NCBI RefSeq assembly: GCF_020360975.1
Contig: NW_025408670.1
Coordinates: 2,232,001 to 2,296,000, forward strand
DNA: 64,000 bases
Source: Hirsutella rhossiliensis
Taxonomy: Eukaryota > Ascomycota > Sordariomycetes > Hypocreales > Ophiocordycipitaceae
Reading direction: 5' to 3'
Positions within the stretch are counted from its first letter, which is position 1. Every line of letters begins with the position of its first letter. Shown here in pieces: positions 1 to 11,246 of this stretch. Position numbers and translations under genes: made by a program. Under the pieces are notes generated by a model. That model did no database searches. It saw nothing but the letters and a program-made list of their open reading frames with translations, and was not told where the DNA came from.

Positions 1-195
1 AAATCTCTATAAAATATCTATATAATCCGCTTAGTTATTATTTTTAGGATTTCTAGGTAATTTCCTAGAGTTTACTTAGTAGCTTCTAAGTTCTTTCTTT
101 TATAAAGAGCCTTAAGAAGTTAAAGGTAACTTCCTTAAGGAAAGTAGATATCGTTATAAGTACCTATATTATAGACTATAAGATATCCTATAATA
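1..195 (-). repeat. GypA-1 3' LTR, partial
   Basis: Direct repeat of the first 195 bases (LTR 5' side in element orientation) of the repeat at 10,536-11,241. It ends at the boundary sequence TCCTATAATA, the reverse complement of the LTR start TATTATAGGA. The rest of this LTR lies left of the window. Confidence 0.85.
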
Positions 196-560
196 AATAC
201 CTAAGGTAAAAGAATTAACTAATATCCTTATTAGTTTCCTATAGCGTTTAAGTAAGAGTTATATTAATAAAGAATTATAATAAAGTTATATAGATTTCTA
301 AGGTTAATATAAGGAATAACTTATATCTTATCTAAAATATAACTTAGTATAACTAATACTAAGGGTATAAGGCGACTAAGCTAAAAGTAAAATACTATTA
401 AGACTAAGGGCGCTAGGTAGCTAAACTAAGGTAATAAATAAGTAGGGCTAAGGGTATAATATAGCTAAGCTAGGGAAAACTAATTATAACTAAAGGTACT
501 TTATAGCTAAGCTAGTAATAAAATAAATAAGGCTAGGGATATAATAAGGCTAACCTAGTA
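196..560 (-). other. GypA-1 region between ORF3 and 3' LTR
   Basis: Untranslated internal sequence of GypA-1, homologous to 29,875-30,239 of GypA-2. It consists of short runs rich in CTAAG/GGGTAT motifs. I see no reading frame and no clear polypurine tract left after mutation. Confidence 0.6.
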
Positions 561-565
561 ACCGA

Positions 566-1840
566 CCGTCTTATACTATAGGGGTAAGGGTAGGGCGAGG
601 GATCTCTTCCTTAGCTTCCTTCTTTATCGGTTCCTTAGGGCCTACTAGTATATTAGCTAGGGTATCCTATATATTAAAGGCTCTATAAATAAGTATACTA
701 TAAGTATTATTTAGGGCTAGGTCTACTAAGAATATTATAGTAGTTTATTATAAGAGGCTAGAATTTAATTATAAATTACTACTACTAGTACTTATATAGT
801 TAGGCTTAGGTTCTAGAATCCGCTTAGGTATACGTTAGTAAACCGTTAGTTTAATAAGTTAAAATAGGCTATTATATTAGCTATATAAGGGCGGGCCGCT
901 ACTAGTATATATAAAGGGCTAATATAGGCAGCTCTTTAATATACTATAGTAAGCTTAAGCGAGTTATCTAAGAAGTAAGCGGTAAATGTAAACTAATAGA
1001 TAAAGCTAGCGGGCACTATAATAAGGGCGGTATACTAGCTAAGTAAGAGGTTAGCGTTAGCCTCCTTATAAATAGCAGCGAATAAATTTACTTAAATTAT
1101 AGCTGCGTTTAAGGCTCTATAAACTAGCGCTTTTAACTTAAAGTAAACGATACTTAAGTAGCTATCTATATCGCCTAGGTTATTATAATATACTATAAAA
1201 GGTATAATAAGGAATAGTCTAGGCTTTCCGCGGCTTAGAACTTAAAAGGGGTTAAGCTTTTATTAAACTAATATTAGGGCCTATTCCTTAGTAAATAAGT
1301 TAGCCCGCTTAAAGGGAGTAAAGGGTAGGGCTATAATAGTAATAAGTAAGCGTTTAGTAAATAGGTTCCTTAATAGCTTATTAAAGGTAAGGTCTACTAT
1401 ACTAGATCCTTTAGTTTTAGCTAGGGTACGCTTAAGGTTCTCTTTAAACTTATAAGTTCTTAGTATATTAATAGCCTCGCGCTCTTTTATAGCGGCGGCC
1501 TTAAATATCTTTAAATAGGTAAGGAAGTACTTTATACTAGTAATAGTAGCGACGATCTTTAGTATCTAAGCGTTTATAAAGGCTACCTATTTAGATAGGA
1601 GCTTATTAACGATATCGGCTAAGATAGTAATAATCTACGTAGCTTTAAGGGCGCTAGTTATTATCTTAGTTTTATCGAGGAAGATAGCCTTATCTAGGTC
1701 GCGTAGTAATAAGGGAAGAAGCTCGTCCTTATTAAACGATAAGGTAAACTACCCGCGGGCGTTTTAAGGGGTACTAAGGGTTTTCCCTATAATACTTAAA
1801 ACTAAAGGTAGCGAGTCGCTAAATAAATTACTAAAGCTTA
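566..1840 (-). pseudogene. GypA-1 ORF3, extra open frame downstream of pol (mutated)
   Basis: About 420 codons homologous to 28,600-29,872 of GypA-2, between the chromodomain and the 3' LTR. The frame can be read on the minus strand (same sense as pol) with stops only of the kind RIP makes. The product is unknown: it is helix-prone and rich in Ala, Leu, Arg and Lys, with an acidic/basic C-terminal tail. The plus-strand frame is also fairly open, so the coding strand is a judgement based on amino-acid composition. Presence in both GypA copies shows it belongs to the element and is not a one-off insertion. Confidence 0.5.
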
Positions 1841-4800
1841 ATAGTAATAAAGTATAGTTATTAAAGTAAAAGTATAATAAAGTACTAGGAATAAAGTAAT
1901 AAGAAGTACTAACTTACTATAGTTAGATAGTTATTATTATATTTTTACTAGTTTAAGTAATAGCGGGAGTTATAGTAGTAATATAATAAGCAGCGGTACT
2001 ATAAGGTATAAAGAAGTATAGCTAGTTGTATTTATATAAATTACGGGCTTTAAATAAGGGAAGAAATAAAGGGGTATAGTATATACTATTTTCTATTAAG
2101 CCTACGTTAAGATTATACCCTTCTTTAATAAGGAGGTCGCGGTAATTAGTATATATACTATAATTATCTTATTTCTACTTAATAAATATAGCTATATTAA
2201 ACTTAAGGTTATAGAGGAGCTCCGCTTTATTCTTATATAATTAAACTACTTAGCGGGATCCCTTAAGGCTTAAGCGCGGCGGTCGGCGGTAGATTTAGTT
2301 AGAGAAATACTAGTAAAATACTAGGTCCTTACTATAATACTTATAGCCTTAAATAGCGGGAACCTTAAGTATAAGTATAAGAGGGGCGCGGTTTAGTATA
2401 GAAAAGGGAGCGTAAAAAAATAAGGAAATTAAGTTCTTAAAATAAAAATAAATATAAGTACTAAAATATAAAATTAAGTTACTATTCGCTATAGGCGGCC
2501 TATTAATACTTATTAGCTAGTTAACCTATCCCTAGACTTTTAAGAGAATAAATAGTAATAGCGCGTATTATATACTATTATTTCTCCCTTAACTATAGCG
2601 GCTTATATTATTATATAGCGCGCGCGCGGAGCTTTTAAGTATAAGTAATACGACCTTATAATACTCCTTACTATGTAGTAAATTCTTCGATAAGGTCTTT
2701 AGTAATAATATCCTTAGCGGCTACCTAAGAATTATAGTTACTTAGCTAGCCTTTTTAGCTAATAAGGTATTTTATATAAGCGGTCCCTTAGCTATATTTA
2801 TAAGTTTTAGAGTTAAGGATTCTTTTAACTTCCTAATAGTTAGTATTAAGTTCTAGGCTAAGTTAAGCGTTTAGTTATTTAGCTAGCTATAGCTATATAA
2901 CGGAAATAATATTATAAATATTTAAGGATCTAGCTAAGTTAAAGTAGTAAGCTAGATAGCTAATCTATTTAAGGACTTTAAACGGTCTTATATAATATTC
3001 CTTTAACTTTACTACCTATTTATTAGCTATACTATATCCTTTCCTTAGCTAGAGCTATACTTAGTCTTTAGGCTTAAACTTTAATACTTAGTACTTTACG
3101 TTATACTACTTTTTTATTCCTACCTAAGCTAGAGCGATTAAGATCTTAGTTTAGTCTTAAAGTATCTCTTTATTTATCTATAAGGGGCCTTTTTTAAGGT
3201 ATTACTTACTATTATTTATCTATATCTTAGTTAATAGCTTACTTAAAGAGGTATTAATTACTAAGGAGTAAGAGATATTAAGGGTAAATTAAAGTAGTAG
3301 TAACGCGTCGACCTATTAATAAGATAGGAAGTTAATTATAAAGAACTAAAGTATAGTTTTAACTACCTAGTTATATTATTTTAATAAGCTATTAGTCTAA
3401 GGATACTAAGCTATAGATACTAGTAACTTAGACCTATATACTATTTATAGTCCTTTTTAAAACGCTAAAAGGAACTTAAGGTCTTAGTTAAAGATAATTT
3501 AAGCGGGAATCCTTTAGTTATAGTATATTAACTTAGTAAATAGTACCTTAGCTTAGTCTTCCGCGGTAAACTAATTATAGCTTAAGATAAGGAGCTTTAT
3601 TTTTAAGAACTTATTAGTTACTATTAATAGTATATTATAATAAACCTTAATAAGTAGTATTTATAGAGTTTAGTCTATAAGGATATTTAAGAGTCTTATA
3701 ATAAAATCTATAGCGATCGTATAAAAAGGTAAAGCTAGGAAAGTAATTAGAACTAACTCGCTAAGGGCCTTTAACTAATTAGTTTAGTTCCTATAATAAG
3801 TATTATACTTATTAATAAAGCTATTAATAAGTTTCTTAAGGCTAGTAATAGTAAATATAAAGGATAACTCTTTTTATATCCTTTACTATTTAAGGTAAAA
3901 TTTACGCGCGTAGTTATTAGCGATAATTTCCTTAGTATAGGTAGTAAGGATATAGAGCTAATAATAACTTTCGGACTTAACTAAGTAAAGTAACCTATTT
4001 TATTAAATAAATAAAAGACCGACCTAGGACTTATTATTTCTAAGCTATTTTAGTATATCGGCCTACCTAAGTTCTTTTATATATACTTCTTAGATCTTTT
4101 AGTATAGTTTAGGTTAAATAAAGGATTTTATAACTATATATATATATTTAACTAGCGCTTTATCTTCCTAGATATAGTTTAATTCCCTAGGTTTATATTT
4201 CCTAGGTATTATAGATAGTAGTTAAGATAGTATATTAGTAAGGATATTTATAGTTCTAGGAATATAGTAGACTTTTAAAGGAAACTAGCTAAGGTACTAT
4301 AAATTAAGTATAAGCTAATTATTAGTTTTTATACTAGTAGTAAATAGTAATATTTACTTTAGGATTACGCTTATAATAGTATAGTTAGTTAGTATAATAA
4401 CCTTTAGTAGTAAGGTAGAGATAATATATAACTAAAGCTTTTAATATACCTAAGAAAGATAAACGACTTTAAGTTTAATAGGCTAGTATTTAAGCTCTTT
4501 ATTAGTTATATATTTACTAAGGTAAAGGATTAGCTAGATACTTATTTAAGGCGGGGTCCTTCTTAAGTTTTAGTTTACCCTTAGTACTAAGTAAAAAGCT
4601 ACTACTATAAAGCCTAGCTCGCGACTAGCGTTAATTTATAAGAATAATAGCTATTATAGGTTAAAATAATATAGCTATATTAGTTTTATAAGAGCGTTTA
4701 TAATATCTTAGAAAGCTTATTCCTTTACTAAGGAAGGTTAGTACGTTACTTTAAAGGTATATCTATTCCTTACTAATCGTTTAAGTAGCGCTTAACTATC

Positions 4801-5052
4801 CTACGCTTCCTTAAGTATCGCTGTTTTTTAAACTTAAAGCGCCTTTACCCTCTAAGAGAAGTAGGCTACTAAGTACTATAGCTAGTTAACTAAGCTAAGC
4901 TACTTTTCTAGTACTTATAAGGTATTTAGAAACTTTATATCCTATAATACCTATACTTATTCTTTAGTATTTATTAAGCTAATACTATTAACTTAAAATC
5001 TTAATAGCTTTATAGATAGGTAGCTTAATAATAATTTTAATTTAGCTAAGGC

Positions 5053-5229
5053 TATAAGGGCTTTTACCCTATATAGGCCTAGACTAGGGTCTAAGCTAAG
5101 TCTATATATAAGCGGCCTCCGCGCCTATATAGGCTAGGCCTATACTTCTCTTCCTTTTCCCCTTTATAGCTTATTAACCTTCTTTTAATAGACTATACCT
5201 AAGCCTATGCCTTTACTTACTCTATAATA
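5053..5229 (+). repeat. Element F 5' LTR
   Basis: 177 bp, near-identical to 6,749-6,925 apart from transitions. It contains a repeated TATATAGGC motif and a CT-rich stretch (about 5,141-5,165) next to TTATAG, the layout of a fungal LTR promoter. Confidence 0.9.
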
Positions 5230-5379
5230 GTATAATCTACCCTTTATTTTACCCTCTCTATATCCCTATATATAGAATAGCTATTTTTAGCTACTTTTAA
5301 AGCCGACGTTTAATTACCTAGTCTAGTTAAACCGCCCGCGCTAGTATATATATACGCGAAATATCTATACTCCTATAGT

Positions 5380-6740
5380 AGTAAAATTAAGGCGAATATA
5401 ATACTTAGTTCGCCTAGGCAATTAAGAGCCTCTTATAATAGTAAGGCTCTATACGACTAAGAGCAGTACTACTATACCTTAGTAAGTTTAACGGCTCCTT
5501 TATAGAGCTTAAGCTATAGCTACTTTATATAAAAGTAAAGCTCTATATTAATAGCGCTATAATAAGGGATATCTACGCTTAATTCGACTATCTTTACGCG
5601 AGCTTATCCTTACGCCTATAAAGGTATCTCTTACCGTTTACGCGTACTAGTATAAATAGACTAGCCGACCTCCTCGTAAAGCTCTATACTAATTACGGCG
5701 AACCTAACGTAGCTAAGTTAGTAGGCTAGGAGCTTATAACGCTCTATTAAAAGCGGAGTAAAGCTATTCTAGCCTACCTTATATAGTTCGAAGAGGTGCT
5801 TTATCGAGCAAACGTATATAGCTAGCCCGACGCGGTAAAGTATAATTACCTCGTTATAAGCTTAAATTTAGATTAGCGTACCTATCTAAGCGAAAGGTCT
5901 ATATTACTAGATATATATACTAATCTCATCCGCTTTCTTTATAAGCTTAGTAATAATAAGTTTCTTTTTTTATCTTCTTCTATAGTATAAGAAGAGGATA
6001 ACGCTAGTAATACTATAGATATCTCTATCTCTACCTTAAGGACCGAGGATAGAAAGAGGTAGCGATAGGAGGGTCGCTATATAGGCTATAGTAGTAAATC
6101 CTATTAGTTTTTAAAGCGCCCGCGCTAAGAAGCGCGGGTAAACGCACTCTAAGTAGTAGAGGGGCATACGCGCTAAGATAGAAAGGAGGTTAGGTTCGAC
6201 GATAGCGACTCTAGCAATAAGTAATCTTAGTAACGCTTTTACGGGCTTTATCGGCGTCCCCTCGTATATAGTAGTAGCTACTATATAAACGGGACGTATA
6301 CCTATAGCGACTAAAAGGGCGGCTAAGATATAGGAAGGCCGCTAATATAATATAACTATAGTAAAAGGGAGTGCCTATATAGCCCTATATAGGAGGGAGC
6401 GGAGCCTTATATACTAAAGTACCGTCCCCTACGTTATAGTACTAGGAGCTACTACTATACGCCGATATAGGGGGGGTAGGATACTATAAGCTTACTAAAG
6501 CTAGCTACGCGCCGTTTTATATACCTCTACTCTTTAGCTAAAAGTACTAAAGCCCGACTCTTAAAGCGCGGCCCTTACTAATAATATAGTCTATTCGAGA
6601 AGCTCGCTTAGGAGGGTATTATACGTTATTTACTAACGTTTTTTCCGCGACTAGGCGTATATAGTCTATACGAGGGTTCCGTCCCCTTAGGCGTAGTATT
6701 AGGTATTATTTAAAGGCGCGCCTCTTTAAAAGCTAGGTAG
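5380..6740 (+). pseudogene. Element F gag-like protein (mutated)
   Basis: The plus-strand frame reads as a Gypsy-type gag: an N-terminal helical capsid-like part (about 5,470-5,900), then a basic Arg/Lys-rich and charged stretch (about 6,030-6,330). All stops are TAA/TAG of the kind RIP produces, and ATG codons have mostly become ATA, so the start cannot be fixed. A capsid protein alone would package the element RNA but could not copy it. No protease, reverse transcriptase or integrase frame fits in the remaining space. The sequence is GC-richer than the surrounding GypA-1. Confidence 0.65.
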
Positions 6741-6748
6741 GGGTATAA

Positions 6749-6925
6749 TATAAGGGCTTTTACCCTATATAGGCCTAGACTAGGGTCTAGGCTAAGTCTA
6801 TATATAAGCGGCCTCCGCGCCTATATAGGCTAGGCCTATACTTTTCTTTCTTTTCCCCTTTATAGATTATTAACCTTCTTTTAATAGACTATACCTAAGC
6901 CTATACTTTTACTTACTTTATAATA
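6749..6925 (+). repeat. Element F 3' LTR
   Basis: 177 bp direct repeat of 5,053-5,229. It is preceded by a purine-rich tract (about 6,733-6,743, GCTAGGTAGGGG) that fits the polypurine primer of plus-strand synthesis. It is followed by the AAGGC duplication at 6,926-6,930. Confidence 0.9.
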
Positions 6926-9900
6926 AAGGCTAGGTTATAGTCTATAAAAAGTTAAAAGATAGCTTAAAAGTAATAAATATAGTTATTTTTTATATCTAAG
7001 TATATTATAATATTATTAATATACTTAGAGGTATATTCTATATATTTCTAAAGGATTTAGTCTATAACTCTTTAAATATATATAAGTAAGTTCTTATATC
7101 CTATTAAGGCTACTATTAGTCGTTCTAAGCTTCTATAGCTAATTAATATAAACCTTTCTTAATACTCCTTATAGATAAGGAACTAATAAAAGAAAGACTA
7201 AGCGTTTATAGTAAAAATAAAGCGTTTCCTTTATAGCTTTTAGATTATATCTCCTTAAAGCGGTATTAGTTAAGCGTCTAAGATAGCTATACTATTAAGA
7301 GCGTATAGGTCTATTACTATTTAGCCCTTTTTATTACTATATATAGTTCTCTAGACTATAAATATAAGGTAAGCGAATAGGGTTACCTTTATAGCTTATT
7401 TTATACGCCCTTTTTAGTATAAGTCCTTATAGGTTTAATAGATTAGTACTTTATCCTTTTAGCTAAGTAAGTAAGCCCTAGATACTAGTATATATAAGTA
7501 CTAATCTTTTATTAGCGGAATATATATATAGTAGTTTAAGTAGACCTTAATAGTACCTTAGTCTTTTTATAAGGTTAGGAAGAAAGCGACTATATATTAA
7601 ATCTTTTCTATAAATATAAGGTCTTAATTATAGATTTTAATGTCCTTTAAAGTAGTTATATTTAAAAGGCTATAGTCTTATAAAATCCTAATCTTATAGT
7701 TCGGAGTTTATTTATATATTTATAAAGGGAGTTTCTTTTTAATAAACTTAGGGCTCCCTTCCTCTAAGGTTTCTATTAGTAGGTTAGTATCTTAGTATAA
7801 GTCGCTATACTTTATAGTCTTTTATATAGCTAGTTCTTTAGTTAGAGTTACCTTAGCTAGGGTTTCCTTAAGTAGGTCGATTTATAAAAACTATATTTTA
7901 TTACTAAGGTCTATTAATATTCCTAAGTATTATCCTTTCTTAAATCTAATATAGCGAGCGGTAGTATTAACTACTATAACTAAAGTTATACCTTTAATTA
8001 AGTTATAAGCTAATAATAAGTCTTTTAGAAAAAACACTAAGTTATAATCCCTTAGTATATCTTTAATCTATACTAGTAAGCGTTCTATCCTATATATAAG
8101 GACGTTAACGTCGGCTTAGTATATAACCTAATAATAGATTATATAGCCCTATTAAGTTAAGCGAGCTATAACTATTAAGTTACTATATAAGCTAATAAAT
8201 ATTATTCCCTTAGAGTTTAAGATATTAACTTTATTTAGTACTAAGAAATCTTATTTAAGTAATAATCCTATAGATAGGGTCTAGACTACCTAAGCGCTAA
8301 TAGTAAATTACCTAACCTTAAGTCCTATTCCTTATTTCCCTAGGATACTAATTATTAAGGTCGCTTAACCCTTAGTTTAGCTTTTCCTTATACTAGATAG
8401 TAAGACCTACTAGGTTATATTAAGGGTTATATTATTAAAGTAGTTAAGCTAGTCGTCTTTAATTTTAAAGCGGGCTATATTAAAGTTTATATATATATTT
8501 TATAGCTAGTCTAGGCCTTTAGTTTTAAATATAGATATCTAAGTATATATAGTTTTAAAGATAGATATTTAAGCGTACGTAAACTAAGATAGCTTTAATA
8601 GATCCGATATTTTAGTTTATAGCGCTACTTTTATAGTTAGCTAGTTCCTTAGTATTTTAAGCGAACGGCTTAGTCTTATAGGTTTTACTTTTATTATATT
8701 AGGAATAAATAAGATCTTATCTTTTATTTCTTTAGTTTCTTCTCTTATATTAGCGGTAGTATCTTTATCTTTTAGCCCTTTATCTTAGGTATTAAGATCT
8801 AGTTTTATATTTCCTAAGAAAGATAGATCCCGCCTTAGTTATTAGTTAGTGCCGCTTAAAGCTAATAGGTAAGGTTAATAATAATTAGGTTTTCCTAAGA
8901 GCCCTTCTTTAGTTTCGAATCCTAAGGCTATAGTCTAGTTTAAAGACTAATTAACTAGTTTAGTACAAAGCCTATATCTACTTAGTATAGATTATTCTAT
9001 CTTAATATAGTTATTATATTTCCTTTCTATTAAAATTATCCTTATTCCTAGGGTTTCTAACTAGTTAGTTTAGCTATAGATAAGGTAGAGTTTACTATAG
9101 TCTTATTTATAGTTTTATATAACCTGCTTTATACGCGTTCTTTTACTATATTACTTATCTTCCCTTATAACCTAACTATTAGCTTAGTTTCTAACTATAA
9201 AATAAGTTACTTATAGTTATTAATCTAAGTATTAAATAATTCTAGCTTAATAGATTAGCAGAATAATTCTTATAGTAATACGTTTAGTTATTAATAAACT
9301 AATATAGTAAGGTATTCTTTTAAGTATAGTACTACTTTTATATTTTAGTAAAGCTTTAATATCTATTTATAAAAGTTAGCTTTATTTATAATATCTAAGG
9401 TAATAAATCGTTCTATTTATAACGATCTTAAAGCTACTTTTAGCTAGATAGTAAAGCGTTTTTATAGTTTAATATACTAGGCGGTATATCCTTAGTCTAG
9501 GGTATAAAGTATAGCTTAGTTAGATTCGCTAAGATTATTAGAATACTATTTAATAGCGGTTCCGCGGAGTAAGCTAAGGATTAGTATCGCTAGTTTATTA
9601 GCGTATTTTAGTCCGCGGATAGCTACCTACTTTAAGGAATCGATAAATTAATTAACGCTTCTATATATAATTATTTTCTTAGTTTCTTTAAGGACGTTAA
9701 ACGTTATATTAAAGGGGCTAGTAAGGTTAAACTTCCTTATATCTTTTAGTTTAATATATACTATAGGTGCTTAAAAAGGGTTTATAATAGTATTATCCTT
9801 AGTTTCTCTTATTATAGCTTTTACTAATAGTCTTATAAGAGCTTCTTTTATAATTATACTTACTAGCTAGTTTACTAAGGTTATTATTGCGAACATACTA

Positions 9901-10535
9901 CTAAGGGTAGTATTATTTAAAGGTTCTTTCTTATTTTATTTATTATAGTTTAGTAAACCTCTTAGCGAACTTCTAGGGCTTTATCCTTTTAATAAAAGTA
10001 GTTAAGGTAGGGTAAAGGAAGCTATACTATACCGATTCCTATATAGCTCTATTACTTATAGCTAATATTACCTTATTACTAAAACGTATTCTAGGTTATT
10101 AATTCGTTCTTATAGGCCTTAACGATTAGCTAGGTAAGCTAGTAAGTTATATTATAAAAGTTCTACTCTTAATTCCTTTAAGCGTTATTCTTATTACTAA
10201 GGTAAGCGATCTAGCTATCTTTTATTTCTATAGGAACTTAATAGGAAATATCTTAGAAATAGGTATCTTTTTAACTGCTAATAGAAGCTTTATATTACTT
10301 AAGCTTTAATACGTTAAAGTTCTACCTTTATCTAGAGTTCCTTAAGTATTTCTTCTATAAAAAGAGATTAAGAAGCTAGTATTTATTAGTACGCGAGTAG
10401 GAGCTTTCTTCCTAAGAAGATATTAAGGTTTATAGGTTATAGTTAACTTATCCCTTTCTCTATTCTTTATCTTTTATTCTACTAAATATAGACTTAAGAG
10501 AATAAATAGTTAAGGGAATTAGAATTACTACTATT

Positions 10536-11241
10536 TATTATATACTAGTCCCTTAGTATAAGGCTAGTACTTTAACCTAGCTATTTACTTAAATTTAGTA
10601 TAGGCCTAATAGGTAATTAAATAGACTAACTACTATATATAATTAAATATAGTATATAAACTAGTATTTATATAGTATTACGCGTATTAAATATAGACTA
10701 GCTATTAGTCTTATAAGTTAAAGTAAGAGTAGTAATAACTATTTATATTTTTTTCTACCTACTTAAGATTTAGTAGGTTCTTTATCCTTTATATATACTA
10801 TAGTAAGTATAAGACCTTACTTAGGGCTTTAACTAAGTAATATCTTAACCTTATAATTATATAATAATAGTATAGCGTATTAATAGTATTTCTTAGTATT
10901 TTCCCTAGGTAGGTATAAGTATTTCTTTATAATTTCCCCGCTATATTTTTATAGTAACTTCTTAAGGAAATCTTAATATAGTCCCTAAGTAGCTATTATT
11001 ACTTAGGAAATCGTAGTATATTCCTTATATAATATATCCTTAGGGGAAATCTCTATAAAATATCTATATAATCTACTTAGTTATTATTTCTAGGATCTCT
11101 AGGTAACTTCCTAGAGTTTACTTAGTAGCTTCTAAGTTCCTTTTTTTATAAGGATCCTTAAGGAGTTAAGGGTAACTTTCTTAAAGGAAGTAAATATTAT
11201 TATAAGTACCTAGATTATCGACTATAAGGTGTCCTATAATA
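10536..11241 (-). repeat. GypA-1 5' LTR
   Basis: 706 bp, reverse-complement match to the 686-bp LTR of GypA-2. In element orientation it begins TATTATAGGACACC and ends TATATAATA, that is TG...CA ends after RIP. It is the most intact LTR on this side of the inverted pair. Confidence 0.9.
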
Positions 11242-11246
11242 TTAAT

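Larger units (their letters stand above)
5053..6925 (+). mobile_element. Element F, short gag-only LTR element nested in GypA-1
   Basis: Two direct repeats of exactly 177 bp (5,053-5,229 and 6,749-6,925) flank a 1,519-bp interior. Both begin TATAAGGGC and end CTATAATA or TTATAATA, as expected for TG...CA ends after RIP. The target-site duplication is AAGGC at 5,048-5,052 and 6,926-6,930. The same place in GypA-2 (25,386-25,390, opposite strand) has a single uninterrupted copy, which proves the insertion. The interior has only a gag-like frame and no reverse transcriptase or integrase, so it must have depended on an autonomous relative. Confidence 0.92.
2650..10400 (-). pseudogene. GypA-1 gag-pol polyprotein, RIP-destroyed and interrupted by element F
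   Basis: Read on the minus strand the order is gag (about 10,400-8,900), protease, reverse transcriptase, RNase H, integrase and a C-terminal chromodomain (about 2,850-2,680), mapped by alignment to GypA-2. The reverse transcriptase YxDD box at 7,012-7,023 now reads Tyr-Ile-Asn-Asn, so both catalytic aspartates have become asparagine through G-to-A change on the coding strand. Element F interrupts the frame at 5,053-6,925, between the reverse transcriptase and RNase H parts. The element is certainly inactive. Confidence 0.8.
1..11241 (-). mobile_element. GypA-1, Ty3/Gypsy LTR retrotransposon, left end outside window
   Basis: This element lies on the minus strand and matches GypA-2 (21,124-37,246) along its whole length, in inverted orientation. 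Its 5' LTR is 10,536-11,241 and the last part of its 3' LTR is 1-195. Without the nested element F the internal region is about 8.46 kb, close to the 8.43 kb of GypA-2. The 5 bases to its right are TTAAT (11,242-11,246), but the matching left flank lies outside the window, so the target-site duplication is unproven. It is more heavily mutated than GypA-2. It sits next to the 5' side of a LINE ORF2 and probably inserted in that LINE. Confidence 0.9.
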
